A stretch of DNA of 64,000 nucleotides. Origin: Thalassospira profundimaris (GTDB taxonomy: Bacteria > Pseudomonadota > Alphaproteobacteria > Rhodospirillales > Thalassospiraceae). Below are positions 34,738-44,499 of this stretch, piece by piece. The notes below the pieces were generated by a model. That model was not told the DNA's origin. It did no database searches and saw nothing but the letters and a program-made list of their open reading frames with translations. A program made the translations under genes and the position numbers. The number at the start of each line of letters is the position of its first letter. Position 1 is the stretch's first letter. The stretch covers positions 372,001 through 436,000 of the forward strand of contig NZ_JPWI01000001.1 in NCBI RefSeq assembly GCF_003326795.1, written 5' to 3'.

Positions 34738-35394
34738 TTACTTAACGTATTCATCGGGGAAGGGAAGCTGCTCGACAGCGCGCCAATCCTTGGTAACGTA
34801 GTTGATAATCAATGATTTTCTGACCCCGGAAAAGCTTCTTTTTTCGAAGCCATGCCAGGTGTTGCTTGCAGGGACAAATATCAATGCCGAGTTCGGAAGA
34901 AACGGGGATGCCTTTATATGTGTTTCCGCATCCTTGTAGATATCCGTTCCAAGCTTTTCGTGTCCGGGCTCGTCCGATAGATAGAGAAGCATTGTAAAAC
35001 GCTTCACACCGATATCTGTATGGGGCTGCAGCCAGAAACCATCGCGATCTTGTGCGAATTCAAGCCTGATGCGTGTTTCGCTCAGATCAGCTCCAAAAAC
35101 GTCTTCGACAGCATCGACAACCTCGCGAGAATGGAACGCCTGCGCAATGTCGTTTGCTGTTTCGTATTTAGAAATCGTTTCCTGATCAAAATACCGGCGA
35201 CTTGAATTGTTTGCTTCGCGTGTCCCTGCATTAACATCAAGAACAGGTGCCAGAATCGGAAGGGAACATACTTTTTTGGCAATTTCGACCGGCAGGACGT
35301 TTTCAATGAACCAGTGTTGATACGGATCTTGAGAAGATTTTCCCGAATTGAAAGCGCTTATTACAGAATTTCTAATTTCTGAAGTCGACATCAA
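34738..35394 (-). CDS. 2-oxoglutarate/Fe(II)-dependent oxygenase
   Basis: A 218-residue protein with the double-stranded beta-helix iron triad H125-x-D127 (QPHTDIG) and H181 (NTWHGF), and R192 placed to hold 2-oxoglutarate. The loop TMLLYLSD after the HxD motif is typical of this superfamily. The substrate is unknown; a protein or small-molecule hydroxylase is possible. Codon use is AT-richer than the neighbours and the 240-bp upstream region is very AT-rich, suggesting transfer into this locus. It is convergent with the HD hydrolase gene. Confidence 0.85.
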   Translation of the reverse strand: MMSTSEIRNSVISAFNSGKSSQDPYQHWFIENVLPVEIAKKVCSLPILAPVLDVNAGTREANNSSRRYFDQETISKYETANDIAQAFHSREVVDAVEDVFGADLSETRIRLEFAQDRDGFWLQPHTDIGVKRFTMLLYLSDEPGHEKLGTDIYKDAETHIKASPFLPNSALIFVPASNTWHGFEKRSFSGVRKSLIINYVTKDWRAVEQLPFPDEYVK

Positions 35395-35561
35395 CGATTG
35401 TCCTAAACATAACCCTGCGGGTTTGGATTGATTTATAAAGTCTAGATTTAACTACCGGTTTTATAGAGATATCAAAACATTTTTATATACGAAAGGTGAA
35501 AAATCACTCAATACATTGAATTATATGGATTTTTTGATAGGTATCTAAGGTCTCCATAACA

Positions 35562-35593
35562 AGGAAGCCGTTACTAAACAGTAACGGCTTCCT
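35562..35593 (-). terminator. long perfect hairpin after qor
   Basis: A 14-bp perfect stem AGGAAGCCGTTACT (35562-35575) / AGTAACGGCTTCCT (35580-35593) with a 4-nt loop. On the minus strand it follows the qor stop and ends in a short TTGTTATGG, so it is the likely qor terminator. Confidence 0.75.
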
Positions 35594-35632
35594 AACATTC
35601 AATCGAACTATTCTTGTTAAGTTTCGGCTTGA

Positions 35633-36607
35633 TCAGACCGTAAAGACGATGGAACCGTTGGTTTTGCGGCCTTCGAGATCGTCATGGGCACGGGCGGCAT
35701 CGGCCAGCGGGTAGGTTGCGGTAATGTCGATCTTGACCACGCCGGATTTCAGCACCTCGAACAACTCATCGGCACTTGCCAGAAGCTCTTCGCGGGTGGC
35801 GTTATAGGTGAAGATGCTCGGACGGGTCAGGAAAAACGCGCCCGGGGCAAGCTGTGCCAGTGTGATGGGCGGAACTGCGCCGGATGACTGACCGAAACTG
35901 ACCATCGTACCAAGGCGTTTGAGGCATTTAAGTGAGTCTTCGAACGTATCCTTGCCAACGGAATCATAAACAACTTCAACACCCTGGCCATTGGTGATTT
36001 CCTTGACCCGTTCGGAGACCGTTTCCTCGCGATAGAGGATCGGGTAATCGCAGCCTTTGGCCTTGGCGATCTCGGCCTTTTCCTGTGATCCGACCGTGCC
36101 GATCACCGTGGCCCCAAGATGCTTGGCCCACTGACAGACAATCTGGCCAACCCCGCCAGCCGCAGCATGGATCAGGATCGTATCGCCCTTTTGCACCTTA
36201 TAAGTCCGGCGCAGAAGATATTGCGCGGTCATGCCCTGAAGCATTGCAGCCGCCGCCAGTTCAAAGCTGACATCATCGGGGATTTTGACCAGTCCCTTGG
36301 CCGGCATGACGCGGGCTTCGGCATAGGCACCAAGCGGCTGTGCGGCATAGGCAACGCGGTCCCCGACCGCCAGATCGGTGACACCGTCACCAATCGCCTC
36401 GATCACGCCAGCGCCTTCAAGCCCAAGACCCGATGGCATCGAGGGGGCGGGGTAAACACCCGACCGGAAATAGATATCGATATAGTTCAGGCCGACGGCC
36501 TTCTGGCGCAGGCGGACTTCGCCCGCACCCGGTTCGCCAACTTCCACATCCTCAAAGCGCAACACATTGCTGCCGCCTGTTTCGTAAAAGCGGAATGCTT
36601 TGGTCAT
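35633..36607 (-). CDS. qor: quinone oxidoreductase, zinc-free MDR family
   Basis: A 324-residue NADPH:quinone oxidoreductase. N-terminal GroES-like domain with GLNYIDIYFRSGVYP and PSGLGLEGAGVIEAIG. The Rossmann domain has the nucleotide motif AAAGGVG (HAAAGGVGQIVCQWAK) followed by GATVIGTVGSQEKAEIA. The zinc ligands of alcohol dehydrogenases are absent, as in Qor. It reduces quinones by one electron. The gene stands alone with its own terminator. Confidence 0.94.
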   Translation of the reverse strand: MTKAFRFYETGGSNVLRFEDVEVGEPGAGEVRLRQKAVGLNYIDIYFRSGVYPAPSMPSGLGLEGAGVIEAIGDGVTDLAVGDRVAYAAQPLGAYAEARVMPAKGLVKIPDDVSFELAAAAMLQGMTAQYLLRRTYKVQKGDTILIHAAAGGVGQIVCQWAKHLGATVIGTVGSQEKAEIAKAKGCDYPILYREETVSERVKEITNGQGVEVVYDSVGKDTFEDSLKCLKRLGTMVSFGQSSGAVPPITLAQLAPGAFFLTRPSIFTYNATREELLASADELFEVLKSGVVKIDITATYPLADAARAHDDLEGRKTNGSIVFTV

Positions 36608-36716
36608 TTGTGACCTCCCATTGTTTCGTTCTTTTGAACGTCTGTTTCGTCAATGGATTGAGTTTAGGTCAGAAAAGCCCGATTTGCAGCAGGCGAGTTA
36701 TGTATTTCGCAGGATG

Positions 36717-36741
36717 AAAACACGGGCCGCAAAACCCCGTG
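36717..36741 (-). terminator. terminator after ogt
   Basis: CACGGG (36721-36726) / CCCGTG (36736-36741) with a 9-nt loop. On the minus strand TTTT follows. It lies just after the ogt stop. Confidence 0.55.
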
Positions 36742-36755
36742 GGGCGATCCGGGTT

Positions 36756-37244
36756 CTAAAGATCAAAACTGCCCTGATCATCGCCAATGACAAGCTCTAC
36801 ACCTTCGATCTTGAGCAGATCACGCTTGGTTTCGAGCCCGCCCTGACCGGAATAGCCGCCCGGTTTGTCACCACTGGCAAGAACCCGGTGACAGGGAATG
36901 ATGATCGGGATTGGGTTCATGCCACAGGCCGATCCGACCGACTGAAAGGCCTTGGGCGATCCCGCCGCCGTGGCAAGTTCCTTGTAGGTCGCGGTCTTGC
37001 CCTTGGGGATGTCGCACATTGCTGCCCAGACCGCCTTCTGGAAATCGGTGCCGTCAGGTGCCAGGGGAAGATCAAATTTTTCAAGCTGACCGGCAAAATA
37101 GGCATTGAGCTGCTTTTTGGCTTCTTCCAGAACCGGGCTGGTTTCCATTTCATCAACAAATCCCCAATCAAGCGCAACGATTTGATCGTCAAACTCGAAA
37201 ATCGTAAGCGCGCCGACCGGGCTATTTATGGAAATCTGGGGCAT
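36756..37244 (-). CDS. ogt: methylated-DNA-[protein]-cysteine S-methyltransferase
   Basis: A 162-residue suicide DNA-repair protein that removes O6-alkyl groups from guanine. The acceptor C118 lies in IIIPCHRV, with the helix-turn-helix TATYKELATAAGSPKAFQSVGSACG before it (arginine finger position filled by F/Q residues). The C-terminal GGYSGQGGLETKRDLL is conserved. No Ada-type regulatory N-terminal domain is present. Confidence 0.95.
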   Translation of the reverse strand: MPQISINSPVGALTIFEFDDQIVALDWGFVDEMETSPVLEEAKKQLNAYFAGQLEKFDLPLAPDGTDFQKAVWAAMCDIPKGKTATYKELATAAGSPKAFQSVGSACGMNPIPIIIPCHRVLASGDKPGGYSGQGGLETKRDLLKIEGVELVIGDDQGSFDL

Positions 37245-37317
37245 GTCGGGGTCTTTCGTGATTGTAAATGCGGTGCTGTGGTTAGCGCGGTGGTGGCGCG
37301 GTTATCCTTGGGTTTCC

Positions 37318-39357
37318 TTATGCCGCCCTGTTTGGCAGATCGGCAAGCAGTTTGGCAAGGTCATCGGCATTTGTCACCGGGGCCGAACAGACCGGTCCCT
37401 GACAGACATAGGCGGTTTCCTTGCCGTCAATCGCGGTTTTGCCCCGGGCCGGATGGTCATCGGGCAGGGGATCACCATCGCCCAGAATGGTAATCGCCCG
37501 GTTGGGCAGATAGCAGCCAAAAATGGCCCGGCGCATGTCAAGATAGGCCTGCGAGCGATCCCGGGCGATCAGCACGATCTGAACCGGGTTTTGCAACATC
37601 TCAGCCGCCAGAAGCAATCCGGGCATATTGGGGAATTGTTCGCCAATCCGTCCGGCAAAGGCCGAAAGCGTGATTTCCGCCCGATCACGATATGTGTTGT
37701 TACCGGTCAGGGCATAGAGCTTTGCCAGATTCTGGGCCATGATGGCATTGCCTGATGGCACGGCATTATCCATGAAGGTTTTCTGGCGCACGACAAGATC
37801 ACTGGCGTCCGAAGCGGACTGGAAATAGCCGCCCTTGGCATCGGCAAACAGGGTTTCGACCGTTTCCGACCAGGCAATCGCATCACGCAGATAGGCATCC
37901 TCGCCAAAGCATTCAAACAGCCGCAGGGCTGCGCGGATCATATGGGCGTAATCTTCGAGCATTCCGGCATGCTGGGCCTTGCCATCGCGATAGCTGTGCA
38001 GGAAGCGGTCACCCTTCATCAGGCTGCTGGTGACAAAGTTAAAGGCAAGCTTGGCGTAATCCAGCCAGTCCGCACGGTGGAAGGTCAATGACGCCTCGGC
38101 CAAGGCGGCAATCGTCATGGCGTTCCAGTCGGTCAGCGCCTTGTCATCCCAGCCCGGACGAATGCGCTTGGCCCGCGCCACAAGCAGCTTTTCACGCAAC
38201 TCGCGAAGCTTTTCCTCGGTCGCATCATCGGCAAGGCCAAGCCCCGACGCCGTGCGGTTGAGGATATTGCTATGTTCCCAGTTCCCGAGTGCCGAAACGT
38301 CGTAGAATTTCTTGAAAAGTGGCGCATCCTGGCCCAGAAGGTCGTCAATCTCGGTTTCCGACCAGACATAGAATTTGCCTTCGACACCTTCGCTATCGGC
38401 ATCAAGGCTTGCGGTAAAGGCCCCGCCGGGAATGCGCATTTCACGCAAGATCCAGGTGATGGTTTCTTCAACCCGTTTGGCATAAAGCGGATTGGGATCA
38501 ACGCGCCAGACATCACATAAAAGATCAATCAGCTGGGCATTGTCATAAAGCATCTTTTCAAAATGCGGCACCAGCCATTGATCATCAACCGCATAGCGGG
38601 CAAAACCGCCGCCCAGATGGTCATAAATCCCGCCCTGACACATGCGATCAAGGCTGTGTTTGACGATCCGCTGAAGCTCGTTTTCCTTGGTGCGGACACC
38701 GGTCCGCCAGATCAGCGACAGCAGGCTGGGTTGCGGGAATTTCGGCGCACCCGATGTGCCGCCATTTTCCCCGTCCATGATCTGCAAACAGCCATGCCCG
38801 CAGCGATCAATCATCTCAAGGTTTGGCACCGATCCGTTAGCCCCGCTATTCATCTTGATCAGCGCATTGGAAATCTGGGTGACGTTGTGACGGACATCGT
38901 CGGGTTTGTCGGTGAAAATCCGCGACACGGTTTTCAGCACATCATCAAAACCCGGTCGACCATAGCGGGCTTCTTTCGGGAAATAGGTCCCGCCCCAGAA
39001 TGGTTCGCCATCCGGTGTCAGGAACATGGTCAGCGGCCAGCCACCCTGTTGACCCAGCAGGGCCAGCGCATTCTGATAAAGCGCATCAAGATCGGGGCGT
39101 TCTTCGCGGTCAAGCTTGATATTGATGAACAGATCATTCATCAGGGCGGCCATGCCGTCATCTTCAAAGCTTTCATGGGCCATGACATGGCACCAGTGAC
39201 AGGCGGCATAGCCCACAGATAGCAGGATCGGCTTGTTGGCGGCCTTGGCCGCAGCCAGAACCTCGGTGCTCCAGGGTTGCCAATGCACCGGGTTATCGCG
39301 GTGCTGCAAAAGATAGGGGCTGGTTTCCGACCCAAGATTGTTCCGTGCGAGTTCCAT
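37318..39357 (-). CDS. DUF255 thioredoxin-domain protein (YyaL/SSP411 type)
   Basis: A 679-residue protein. The N-terminal thioredoxin-like domain (~1-165) has S-V-G-Y-A-A-C53-H-W-C56-H-V-M-A-H-E-S-F and a GGTYFP loop. The rest is an (alpha/alpha)6 barrel of the N-acylglucosamine epimerase type: [37 protein letters not shown], and [13 protein letters not shown]. Family members are widespread; mammalian SSP411 is a testis protein. Enzymatic function is not established. The length is normal. Confidence 0.9.
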   Translation of the reverse strand: MELARNNLGSETSPYLLQHRDNPVHWQPWSTEVLAAAKAANKPILLSVGYAACHWCHVMAHESFEDDGMAALMNDLFINIKLDREERPDLDALYQNALALLGQQGGWPLTMFLTPDGEPFWGGTYFPKEARYGRPGFDDVLKTVSRIFTDKPDDVRHNVTQISNALIKMNSGANGSVPNLEMIDRCGHGCLQIMDGENGGTSGAPKFPQPSLLSLIWRTGVRTKENELQRIVKHSLDRMCQGGIYDHLGGGFARYAVDDQWLVPHFEKMLYDNAQLIDLLCDVWRVDPNPLYAKRVEETITWILREMRIPGGAFTASLDADSEGVEGKFYVWSETEIDDLLGQDAPLFKKFYDVSALGNWEHSNILNRTASGLGLADDATEEKLRELREKLLVARAKRIRPGWDDKALTDWNAMTIAALAEASLTFHRADWLDYAKLAFNFVTSSLMKGDRFLHSYRDGKAQHAGMLEDYAHMIRAALRLFECFGEDAYLRDAIAWSETVETLFADAKGGYFQSASDASDLVVRQKTFMDNAVPSGNAIMAQNLAKLYALTGNNTYRDRAEITLSAFAGRIGEQFPNMPGLLLAAEMLQNPVQIVLIARDRSQAYLDMRRAIFGCYLPNRAITILGDGDPLPDDHPARGKTAIDGKETAYVCQGPVCSAPVTNADDLAKLLADLPNRAA

Positions 39358-39638
39358 GTCGTGTCCTGTGCCACCGGTTTGACCGCAAGCGGCCGGGATG
39401 GCGTTATCGTTGTGGCTTGGCCGTCTTCATGATCTCATGACCGGCAACGCTGTTAGAACGACTCTAAGGGTAACGGCGTCATACATAAAGGCAAATGGCT
39501 GTAATATTTGTCTCAAATCCGTGATATTGCCGGTAAATGATCCAATATGCTGCCAATATGGTTATTGTGATTGAGATGGCCGGTTCAGTCGCCATAATGA
39601 CGCAGACAAACAAGCAGAAACAAAAGGAGATCAGGGCG

Positions 39639-39893
39639 ATGAAAGTAACGGTAAACATTGATTGCACCCCCGAGGAGGCCCGCACCTTCTTTGGTCTTCC
39701 TGATGTCCAGCCGATGCAAAAGGCGATGATGCAAGAGATCGAAGACCGGATGAAAGCCAATCTGGCGGCAATGGACCCGGAAACCATGCTCAATACTTGG
39801 CTGCCGCAGGGCATCCAGAACTGGGAACAGCTTCAGAAAGCCTTCTGGGGCCAGTTCAACAGCACACCGGGCAGCAGCGGTAACAAGGACTGA
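39639..39893 (+). CDS. DUF6489-type small protein
   Basis: An 84-residue protein starting MKVTVNIDCTPEEARTFFGLPDVQ. The ATG at 39639 is chosen because AAAGGAG precedes it; an in-frame extension to 39537 lacks a ribosome site. It matches a family restricted to alphaproteobacteria that resembles the phasin-like/DUF6489 group: a short beta segment, then a long helix ending IQNWEQLQKAFWGQFNS. It lies 5 bp before the ferredoxin-like gene, so the two are co-transcribed. Confidence 0.8.
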   Translation: MKVTVNIDCTPEEARTFFGLPDVQPMQKAMMQEIEDRMKANLAAMDPETMLNTWLPQGIQNWEQLQKAFWGQFNSTPGSSGNKD

Positions 39894-39898
39894 TCCAA

Positions 39899-40222
39899 GT
39901 GAGTGACCACTACTATCAGGCACATGTGTTTGTGTGTCAGAACGAACGCCCCGCTGGCCATGAGCGGGGCTGTTGCAATTCCAAGGGCGCGACCAAGTTG
40001 CGTAATTATATGAAAGTCCGCGCCAAGGAACTCGGCATTCCGATGACCCGGATCAATACCGCCGGATGTCTTGACCGGTGCGAACTGGGCCCGGTGATGG
40101 TGATCTATCCCGAAGGCACCTGGTATCGCTACGAGACGACCGAGGATATCGACGCCATCCTTGATGATCATCTGGTTGGCGGGCAGGTGGTCGGAAGATT
40201 GCAGCTCAGCCCCGATCAGTAA
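39899..40222 (+). CDS. thioredoxin-like 2Fe-2S ferredoxin
   Basis: A 107-residue protein of the thioredoxin-like 2Fe-2S ferredoxin family (related to the NuoE C-terminal fold). Candidate ligands: C13 (FVCQNE), C25 or C26 (RGCC), C57 and C61 (AGCLDRCELGP). The GTG start at 39899 follows AAGGA. These proteins transfer electrons to unidentified partners. A terminator hairpin follows before mnmE. Confidence 0.9.
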   Translation: MSDHYYQAHVFVCQNERPAGHERGCCNSKGATKLRNYMKVRAKELGIPMTRINTAGCLDRCELGPVMVIYPEGTWYRYETTEDIDAILDDHLVGGQVVGRLQLSPDQ

Positions 40223-40228
40223 CAATGC

Positions 40229-40260
40229 AAACGGTCCCGAAAGAGGGGCCGTTTTGTTTT
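40229..40260 (+). terminator. intrinsic terminator before mnmE
   Basis: AAACGGTCCC / GGGGCCGTTT stem (40229-40253, one G.T pair, 7-nt loop region) followed by TTTTGTTTT. Confidence 0.8.
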
Positions 40261-40408
40261 GGCTGTTAAAACCCTGTTTGCCAAAACTGCGATATGTTGA
40301 CCTTTTGGCCGGTCTGAACGATATCGACTGCAAGATTTGATGACGTGCCGCAGGGAAAGCAGCTTGGCGGCACACCCTTACTTGAATAACTGGAATAACG
40401 GACAAAAC

Positions 40409-41782
40409 ATGATTGCAAGCCGAGAAACCATCTTTGCCCTGTCATCCGGGGCCGGGCGTGCAGGCGTCGCGGTGATCCGGTTATCGGGACCGTTATCGGG
40501 GCAGACGCTTTGTGCACTTCTGGGGCGCGATGCCTTGCCCAAGCCGCGCCATGCGGTCTATGCGCCGATCCGTGATCCGTTATCGGGCGAACGGCTTGAT
40601 GATGCGGTGGCGATCTATTTTGCCGGTCCGGCCAGCTTTACCGGCGAAGATGTGGTCGAGCTGCATGTCCATGGCGGACGCGCTGTGATCGAAGGGGTGC
40701 TTGATTGTCTGTCGCGCCAGAGCGGCCTGCGCATTGCCGAGCCCGGTGAATATACCAGGCGGGCCTTTGAAAATGGCAAGATGGACCTGACCTCGGCCGA
40801 AGGCATTGCCGATCTGATTGATGCCGAAACCGCCGCCCAGCGCCGACAGGCCGTGCGCCAGATGGCCGGTGAGCTTGGCACGCTCTATGAAGGCTGGCGC
40901 GCGCGCCTGATGAAGGCACTGGCCCATATCGAGGCCGATATTGATTTTCCCGACGAAGATTTGCCTGACGGGATTGTCCCGGTGGTGCATGGCGATTTGC
41001 GCAGCGTGAATGACGAGGTCAAACGCCATCTGGCCGATAACCGCCGTGGCGAACGCCTGCGCGAAGGCTTCCAGATCGTTATTCTCGGTGCGCCCAATGC
41101 CGGAAAATCCAGCCTGCTTAACCGGCTGGCCCGGCGTGATGCCGCCATTGTCTCCGAGATTGCCGGAACCACACGCGACATGATCGAGGTTCATCTTGAT
41201 CTGGGCGGGTTCCCGGTCACGATGGTTGATACCGCAGGCCTGCGCGAAAGCGTTGATGTGATCGAAAGCGAAGGCGTGCGGCGTGCGACCGAACGGGCCG
41301 AAAATGCCGATTTGCGGCTTGTCGTTGTCGATCGCGCCGACTGGCCCCATATCGATCCCGAGGCCGCCCGCCTGATTGATGACAAGACCATCATTCTGAT
41401 CAACAAGGTCGATGACAGCGCCAAGGATGCCTTGCCCGCCGTCTGGCAGGGCGTCTCGGTTGAAGGGGCTGGTCTTGAGCTTCCCGTTTTGGCCATATCG
41501 GCCATGACCGGGCAGGGGGTCGAAACCCTCTTGCAACTGCTGGAAACTCGCGTAAAAGAGGGGCTCGATTTTGCCGGACCTGTGCCTTTGACCAGGCTGA
41601 GACACCGGCGCGCACTTGAAAGTGCCAGCGATCATCTTGATCGCGGATTGCAGACCGAAATCGCAGAGCTTGCTGCCGAGGATGTTCGCCTTGCAGTGCG
41701 CGAGATCGGCAAGATTACCGGACGTGTCGATGTGGAAGACTTGCTCGATATTATCTTCGGGGATTTCTGTATCGGCAAATAA
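40409..41782 (+). CDS. mnmE: tRNA uridine-5-carboxymethylaminomethyl modification GTPase MnmE
   Basis: A 457-residue GTPase that, with MnmG, makes the cmnm5 modification at wobble U34 of tRNAs. N-terminal folate-binding domain (~1-118) starts IFALSSGAGRAGVAVIRLSG. The G domain (~210-370) has GAPNAGKSSLLN (G1), IAGTTRD (G2), DTAGLRE (G3) and INKVD (G4). The C-terminal FGDFCIGK with its cysteine is the family end. The ATG at 40409 gives the normal start; 24 upstream codons are non-family. Parses into the conserved mnmE-mnmG-rsmG-parAB order. Confidence 0.97.
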   Translation: MIASRETIFALSSGAGRAGVAVIRLSGPLSGQTLCALLGRDALPKPRHAVYAPIRDPLSGERLDDAVAIYFAGPASFTGEDVVELHVHGGRAVIEGVLDCLSRQSGLRIAEPGEYTRRAFENGKMDLTSAEGIADLIDAETAAQRRQAVRQMAGELGTLYEGWRARLMKALAHIEADIDFPDEDLPDGIVPVVHGDLRSVNDEVKRHLADNRRGERLREGFQIVILGAPNAGKSSLLNRLARRDAAIVSEIAGTTRDMIEVHLDLGGFPVTMVDTAGLRESVDVIESEGVRRATERAENADLRLVVVDRADWPHIDPEAARLIDDKTIILINKVDDSAKDALPAVWQGVSVEGAGLELPVLAISAMTGQGVETLLQLLETRVKEGLDFAGPVPLTRLRHRRALESASDHLDRGLQTEIAELAAEDVRLAVREIGKITGRVDVEDLLDIIFGDFCIGK

Positions 41783-41805
41783 GATTAGGGAAGAGTCCCT
41801 AGAAA

Positions 41806-41821
41806 TGTTTCACGTGAAACA
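41806..41821. promoter_or_regulatory. parS site 1
   Basis: Perfect 16-bp palindrome TGTTTCACGTGAAACA between mnmE and mnmG. It is the ParB nucleation site and part of a five-site array. Confidence 0.95.
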
Positions 41822-41913
41822 TTGGTCCAGTTTCTGGACAGAATAAGCGTATTCGAACCGGACAAGGTTCAAGCCTGCCAGCGGATCAGCGCAGGGATTG
41901 AGTGAGGAATTCG

Positions 41914-43818
41914 ATGTCACAGAATGTGTCGCAAACCCGTTTTGATGTGATTGTTGTTGGCGGTGGCCATGCTGGCTGTGAGGCCGCGGCAGCGGCTGCG
42001 CGCATGGGGGCGGCAACCGCCCTTGTCACCCATCGCGCCGATCGCATCGGCGAAATGTCCTGTAACCCGGCGATTGGTGGTCTGGGCAAGGGGCATATGG
42101 TCCGCGAGGTTGATGCGCTTGACGGTGTGATGGGGCGTGCGATTGACCGCGCCGGGATTCAGTTCCGGATGCTCAACCGGTCCAAGGGCCCGGCGGTTCG
42201 CGGCCCGCGTGCCCAGGCAGATCGCAAGCTCTATCGTGAAGCGGTTCAGGACATTCTGGCCAATCAGGAAAATCTGACGATCCTCGAAGGTGGCGTCGAA
42301 GACCTGATCATTGACGAGAATAACCGTGTTGCTGGTGTGATCACGGGTGAGGGTGCTGAATATCGTGCCGGTGCGGTGGTTCTGACCACGGGTACGTTCC
42401 TGCGCGGACTTATTCACATTGGCGAGAAAACCACACCGGCCGGTCGTATCGGTGATGCCCCGGCAATGGGGCTTTCCGAAACGCTGGAAAAATACGATTT
42501 CAAACTGGGCCGATTAAAAACCGGAACACCGGCACGTCTTGATGGCCGCACCATTGACTGGGCCAGTTTACAGGAACAGCCGGGCGACAATCCGCCGGAT
42601 CCGTTTTCCTTCCTGACCAGCGAAATCACGGTGCCGCAGATTCCGTGTCATATGACCTGGACCACCGAAGCGACCCACGAAATCATCCGTGCCAACCTGC
42701 ATCGCGCGCCGATGTATAGCGGCCAGATCAAAAGCAGTGGTCCGCGCTATTGCCCGTCGATTGAAGACAAGGTCGTCCGCTTTGCGGAAAAGAACCAGCA
42801 TCAGATTTTCCTCGAACCCGAAGGGCTCGACGATCCGACCGTCTATCCGAACGGTATTTCCACCTCGCTCCCCGAGGAAGTTCAGCTCGCCATGCTGGCG
42901 ACCATTCCGGGTCTTGAGAAGGTCGAGATCTTCCGTCCCGGCTATGCAGTTGAATATGACTTCGTTGATCCGCGCGAATTGCGTCATACGCTCGAAACCA
43001 AAAAGGTCGCGGGACTGTTCTTTGCCGGTCAGATCAATGGTACCACCGGCTATGAAGAAGCTGCCGGGCAGGGCCTGATTGCCGGTGTTAATGCGGCACT
43101 CGTCGCCGATGGCGGTGAACGTGAATTCGTGCTTGACCGGGCCGATGCCTATATCGGTGTGATGATCGATGATCTGGTGACACTGGGCACGCGTGAACCC
43201 TATCGCATGTTTACCTCACGCGCCGAATATCGCCTGATGCTGCGCGCCGATAATGCCGATCAGCGCCTGACAGATCGGGGCCTTGATATCGGCTGCATTG
43301 CCTCAACCCGAGAGCAGGTTTGGGGCGCCAAAAAAGCCGCCCTTCAATCGGCAAAGGATCAGGTTTCTGCGCTGAACGAAACGCCAAATGGCCTGGCGAA
43401 GTTCGACATCCGGATCAATCAGGATGGGGTGCGCCGGTCGGCCTATGACCTGCTGGCCTATCCCGATATTGATTTCGATACGCTATCCAAGGTCTGGCCG
43501 CAGCTTGCTGCGCTTGATCCGGCGATCAAGGAACAGGTGACGATTGATGCGCAATATAAGGGCTATCTTGATCGACAGTCCGCTGACATTGCGGCCTTCC
43601 GCCGTGACGAGGAATTACGCTTGCCGCGTGGTCTTGATTTTGATGCGGTCGGAAGCCTGTCGGCTGAGATTCGCTTGAAGCTCAAGGAAATCCAGCCCGA
43701 GACCATCGGGGCAGCGTCACGCATTCCGGGCATCACCCCGGCGGCAGTCACCGCATTGCTCGGTCATATCAAAAGCCATAAGCACAAGACAGGCGAGAAG
43801 GCGGTGAAAAGCGCCTGA
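41914..43818 (+). CDS. mnmG: tRNA uridine-5-carboxymethylaminomethyl modification enzyme MnmG
   Basis: A 634-residue FAD protein, partner of Mnm[24 protein letters not shown] is the dinucleotide-binding start, followed by [14 protein letters not shown]. The GidA signature regions [16 protein letters not shown] ([12 protein letters not shown]), and [15 protein letters not shown] and [17 protein letters not shown] are present. The ATG at 41914 has GAGG upstream; a GTG twelve bases earlier is less likely. Downstream a 9-bp terminator-like hairpin separates it from rsmG, leaving an unusually long gap. Confidence 0.97.
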   Translation: MSQNVSQTRFDVIVVGGGHAGCEAAAAAARMGAATALVTHRADRIGEMSCNPAIGGLGKGHMVREVDALDGVMGRAIDRAGIQFRMLNRSKGPAVRGPRAQADRKLYREAVQDILANQENLTILEGGVEDLIIDENNRVAGVITGEGAEYRAGAVVLTTGTFLRGLIHIGEKTTPAGRIGDAPAMGLSETLEKYDFKLGRLKTGTPARLDGRTIDWASLQEQPGDNPPDPFSFLTSEITVPQIPCHMTWTTEATHEIIRANLHRAPMYSGQIKSSGPRYCPSIEDKVVRFAEKNQHQIFLEPEGLDDPTVYPNGISTSLPEEVQLAMLATIPGLEKVEIFRPGYAVEYDFVDPRELRHTLETKKVAGLFFAGQINGTTGYEEAAGQGLIAGVNAALVADGGEREFVLDRADAYIGVMIDDLVTLGTREPYRMFTSRAEYRLMLRADNADQRLTDRGLDIGCIASTREQVWGAKKAALQSAKDQVSALNETPNGLAKFDIRINQDGVRRSAYDLLAYPDIDFDTLSKVWPQLAALDPAIKEQVTIDAQYKGYLDRQSADIAAFRRDEELRLPRGLDFDAVGSLSAEIRLKLKEIQPETIGAASRIPGITPAAVTALLGHIKSHKHKTGEKAVKSA

Positions 43819-43932
43819 TACTTTTGCGGGCAATTGTCAGGACATTGTTTCTGACAGCGTCGTTGGCAGTGTCTCTGATAAGTGTCTCTGGCGCTACTTC
43901 CTTGACTCCGTTCAAACCAAAGCAAATTTGCC

Positions 43933-43965
43933 AAAACCCGGTTGTCAACGCAGCCGGGTTTTTTC
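43933..43965 (+). terminator. intrinsic terminator of mnmG
   Basis: AAAACCCGG (43933-43941) / CCGGGTTTT (43954-43962) with a 12-nt loop and following T. Confidence 0.7.
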
Positions 43966-44137
43966 GTGGCCGCTGCGCGCCATAAGCTTCATCAAATTGC
44001 AGAGCGGGTAACAAGGCGACGGGGCGGGAGGCTTTGTGCAGCAGGTCGGGAAGTGCTGACACCGGGATGCAAAAACACCCAAATCACCTGACCCACGGCG
44101 AGTACAAGGCAACAAGGATAGAAGGGCACAACGACAA

Positions 44138-44153
44138 TGTTTCACGTGAAACA
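44138..44153. promoter_or_regulatory. parS site 2
   Basis: Perfect TGTTTCACGTGAAACA in the mnmG-rsmG spacer. Confidence 0.95.
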
Positions 44154-44379
44154 TTTGCCACACTCTTTCATCGGGGTATCGGTGTCACCGTTAGGGCCCG
44201 GGGTGGTTTGATTCCGGTTTCGGTTCCAATAGTGATGCTGATGTCGATGTTGATACGGGTTGCCCGTGCCGATACCGATTCTGGATCGGGGTAATTCAGA
44301 AGGGGGCATATTCTTGATCCGAAAATCTGTCTACGGAGGCAAGGTCTGTTCGCGTGCGGGTGACAAAGCCTTGCCGCAA

Positions 44380-44395
44380 TGTTTCACGTGAAACA
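44380..44395. promoter_or_regulatory. parS site 3
   Basis: Perfect TGTTTCACGTGAAACA in the mnmG-rsmG spacer, 242 bp after site 2. Confidence 0.95.
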
Positions 44396-44499
44396 TTTTT
44401 GGTGATTTTCGTGTTTTCATCGGTTTCGACGCGATGAAAATCGCAAAAGTTAAAAAATCAAGTCTGGTGTGTTTTTCAAACTGGACGTATAAATCATTT

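Larger units (their letters stand above)
43966..44499. other. non-coding spacer between mnmG and rsmG carrying two parS sites
   Basis: These 534 bp contain parS at 44138 and 44380 and otherwise GT-rich sequence with no supported gene; open frames here lack ribosome sites and known domains. In many alphaproteobacteria mnmG and rsmG are nearly adjacent, so this spacer looks specialised as a partition-site platform. Confidence 0.6.

Noticed and set aside
43769..44062. 97-codon minus-strand frame after mnmG, and small frames in the mnmG-rsmG spacer
   Set aside because: No ribosome sites or protein-like composition; the spacer carries parS sites instead.
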